Below are positions 5,549 to 6,392 of a stretch of DNA of 6,392 nt, in pieces. The first letter of the stretch is position 1; every line of letters begins with the position of its first letter. Under the pieces are notes generated by a model that saw only the letters and a program-made list of their open reading frames with translations, made no database searches and had not been told where the DNA came from. The position numbers were made by a program, and so were the translations under genes. This stretch comes from Chromobacteriaceae bacterium (GTDB lineage: Bacteria; Pseudomonadota; Gammaproteobacteria; Burkholderiales; Aquaspirillaceae), in contig JASLDQ010000057.1 of NCBI GenBank assembly GCA_030151505.1, positions 1 through 6,392 of the forward strand, written 5' to 3'.

Positions 5549-6178
5549 TCACCCTTGCTGTGCCAACCACGCCAGCACCGCCTCCCACTGCTCCAGATCC
5601 TTCTGCACCCGTGCCGGCGGCAAATCGAACAATGTCAGCCCGGCGGCAGCGGCGCGGACATAACCTTGGGTGTCCCGCAGGTTGGTCAGCACCGGCAAAT
5701 CGAAGCCCGCCAGGAACTGCGCCAAATCACCGAAGGCCCTGGTGCGCAAATCGACCCGCATCCCGATCGCGCCGACGAAGGCCTGCTGTTTGCGCACGGC
5801 CTTTTCTTCGGCTAGCGCGGCAAAAAAGTCGCGACTGGCCCACATGTCGAACGGCGACGGCTGCACCGGCACGATGATGCGGTCCACCCGCTTGACCAGC
5901 TCTTTCAGCTTTTTCCCGTGCAGATTCGCCGGGCTGTCGATCACCAGCACATCGGCGCCTTTTGGAGCACGGGCGACATTGTCCAGATCGACCTCCCACT
6001 GGCGGATGGCTGCGGCAGCGGCAGGGCGACAGGACAGCCAATGCGAGGCCGTGCCCTGACGATCGGTATCGCCAAGCAGCACCCGCTGGCCACGGGTGGC
6101 AAAGCTGGCCGCCAGATGAGTGGCGATGGTGGATTTTCCACTCCCTCCCTTGGGATTGGCGACGAGAATAGAAAGCAT
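5549..6178 (-). CDS. Orphan ParA-family (MinD/ParA superfamily) ATPase
   Basis: This is a 209-residue deviant-Walker ATPase. The P-loop NPKGGSGKST (residues 8-17) has the signature lysine Lys10 as well as Lys15. Walker A' is GDTDRQGTASHW (Asp37, Asp39, Gln41) and Walker B is VLVIDSPANL (Asp81). PVQPSPFDMWASRDF and the C-terminal FDLPPARVQKDLEQWEAVL match short chromosomal ParA-like proteins. Such proteins dimerise on ATP, often bind DNA non-specifically, and position plasmids, chromosomes, chemoreceptor arrays or other cargo. There is no N-terminal DNA-binding extension. No parB gene or obvious parS sites are visible, so the cargo is unknown. I chose ATG 6178 because the P-loop strand begins there. 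The frame stays open for 45 more codons upstream, but those residues look non-coding. No clear Shine-Dalgarno is seen. Confidence 0.9.
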   Translation of the reverse strand: MLSILVANPKGGSGKSTIATHLAASFATRGQRVLLGDTDRQGTASHWLSCRPAAAAAIRQWEVDLDNVARAPKGADVLVIDSPANLHGKKLKELVKRVDRIIVPVQPSPFDMWASRDFFAALAEEKAVRKQQAFVGAIGMRVDLRTRAFGDLAQFLAGFDLPVLTNLRDTQGYVRAAAAGLTLFDLPPARVQKDLEQWEAVLAWLAQQG

Positions 6179-6207
6179 GGCACGGACACAAGAGGGCAAG
6201 AGCCGCC

Positions 6208-6213
6208 ATTGTA
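6208..6213 (-). promoter_or_regulatory. Candidate -10 box for the ParA-like gene
   Basis: On the - strand TACAAT (five of six matches) lies about 30 bases before the start codon. The best -35 at 18 bases is TTCCGA, which is weak. The box is flanked by a 6-bp inverted repeat, GAGGGC (6192-6197) with GCCCTC (6217-6222), and a repeated AAGAGCC (6198-6204 and 6213-6219). These could be regulator contacts. Confidence 0.35.
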
Positions 6214-6303
6214 AGAGCCCTCGCCATGTCATCGGAAGCGTCGTCCGGAAATATGCCCGCCTCTGGCTTGTACCGGCGAGGGAACGCGGGACTCCAGCGG
6301 TGG

Positions 6304-6327
6304 TCATACCCAAGCATATCGGTATGA
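6304..6327. repeat. 7-bp inverted repeat TCATACC / GGTATGA
   Basis: Perfect arms at 6304-6310 and 6321-6327 are separated by ten bases. The 17-base centre-to-centre spacing is compatible with a dimeric regulator site. It lies about 130 bases upstream of the ParA-like start and just inside the boundary where base composition becomes more AT-rich. Confidence 0.4.
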
Positions 6328-6333
6328 AATCAC

Positions 6334-6392
6334 TAGGGCGTGTTCACAGTAACTGTTTTGTGGTTTCATTCGCGCCTTTTGTGGTCTGCAAA
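6334..6392. mobile_element. Possible terminal end of an insertion sequence running off the right edge
   Basis: From about 6334 the sequence changes from GC-rich to AT-richer. It opens CTAGGGCGTGTTCACAG, which resembles the outer end of IS5-family elements, whose terminal repeats often begin with a GG...GTTCA type sequence next to a CTAG or TA target. No transposase is visible because only 59 bases are present, and the other end is outside the window. A perfect ACAGT-A-ACTGT dyad (6346-6356) and two copies of TTTTGTGGT lie within it. The call rests on resemblance from memory. Confidence 0.3.
6356..6385. repeat. Tandem 9-base repeats TTTTGTGGT, 21 bases apart
   Basis: Identical copies at 6356-6364 and 6377-6385 are spaced two helical turns apart, so both would face the same side of the DNA. 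This could be a regulator or transposase subterminal binding pair. Confidence 0.4.

Noticed and set aside
6179..6313. N-terminal extension of the ParA-like protein to 6313
   Set aside because: The extra 45 residues look non-coding and cover the promoter region; the P-loop strand of this family normally starts at the N-terminus.
1..6392. CRISPR arrays, tRNA or rRNA genes, and Neisseria-type DNA uptake sequences
   Set aside because: No spaced repeat array, cloverleaf or rRNA-like segment was seen, and the GCCGTCTGAA uptake word was not noticed on reading.

Overview
This is a GC-rich window of bacterial chromosome. The protein sequences look betaproteobacterial, most plausibly Neisseriales or Chromobacteriaceae. 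That placement is a judgement from how MnmA, NudJ, GalE and the AarF tail read; no search was run. Seven protein-coding genes are well supported, one of them cut by the left edge. Most of the window is ordinary housekeeping and accessory sequence.

Left block (2-1152, + strand): the C-terminus of an AarF/UbiB (ABC1) family atypical kinase, with two membrane segments, overlaps by ATGA a 276-residue exported protein. That protein has a secretin-type N domain, a glycine-rich linker and a short secretin-like C-terminal strand region, but is far too short to be a pore-forming secretin.

Second block (1210-3363, + strand): a strong extended -10 promoter sits inside a perfect inverted repeat. It drives a tightly coupled three-gene operon: nudJ (Nudix phosphatase), an unrecognised secreted protein with a possible Cys-His-Asp triad, and mnmA (tRNA 2-thiouridylase). 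Both junctions are ATGA overlaps. nudJ beside mnmA is the gene order also known from E. coli; the secreted gene between them is the unusual part. A bidirectional hairpin terminator (3394-3440) closes this operon and the convergent galE.

Third block (3527-5124): galE (UDP-glucose 4-epimerase, - strand) carries Cys at the position that gates acceptance of N-acetylated sugars. Divergent from it is a YeaO-type DUF488 gene (+ strand). The 209-base gap between them holds a candidate galE promoter overlapped by a palindrome, and two possible short ORFs with good Shine-Dalgarno sequences.

Right block (5125-6392): 424 bases without a recognisable gene, including a perfect 16-bp palindrome. Then comes an orphan ParA-type ATPase on the - strand with no ParB partner in view. 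Its upstream region ends in AT-richer sequence that resembles the terminal inverted repeat of an insertion sequence running off the right edge. No tRNA, rRNA, CRISPR array or clearly undescribed multi-gene system was found. The best leads are the small secretin-like protein, the secreted protein in the nudJ-mnmA operon, and the short ORFs upstream of the DUF488 gene.
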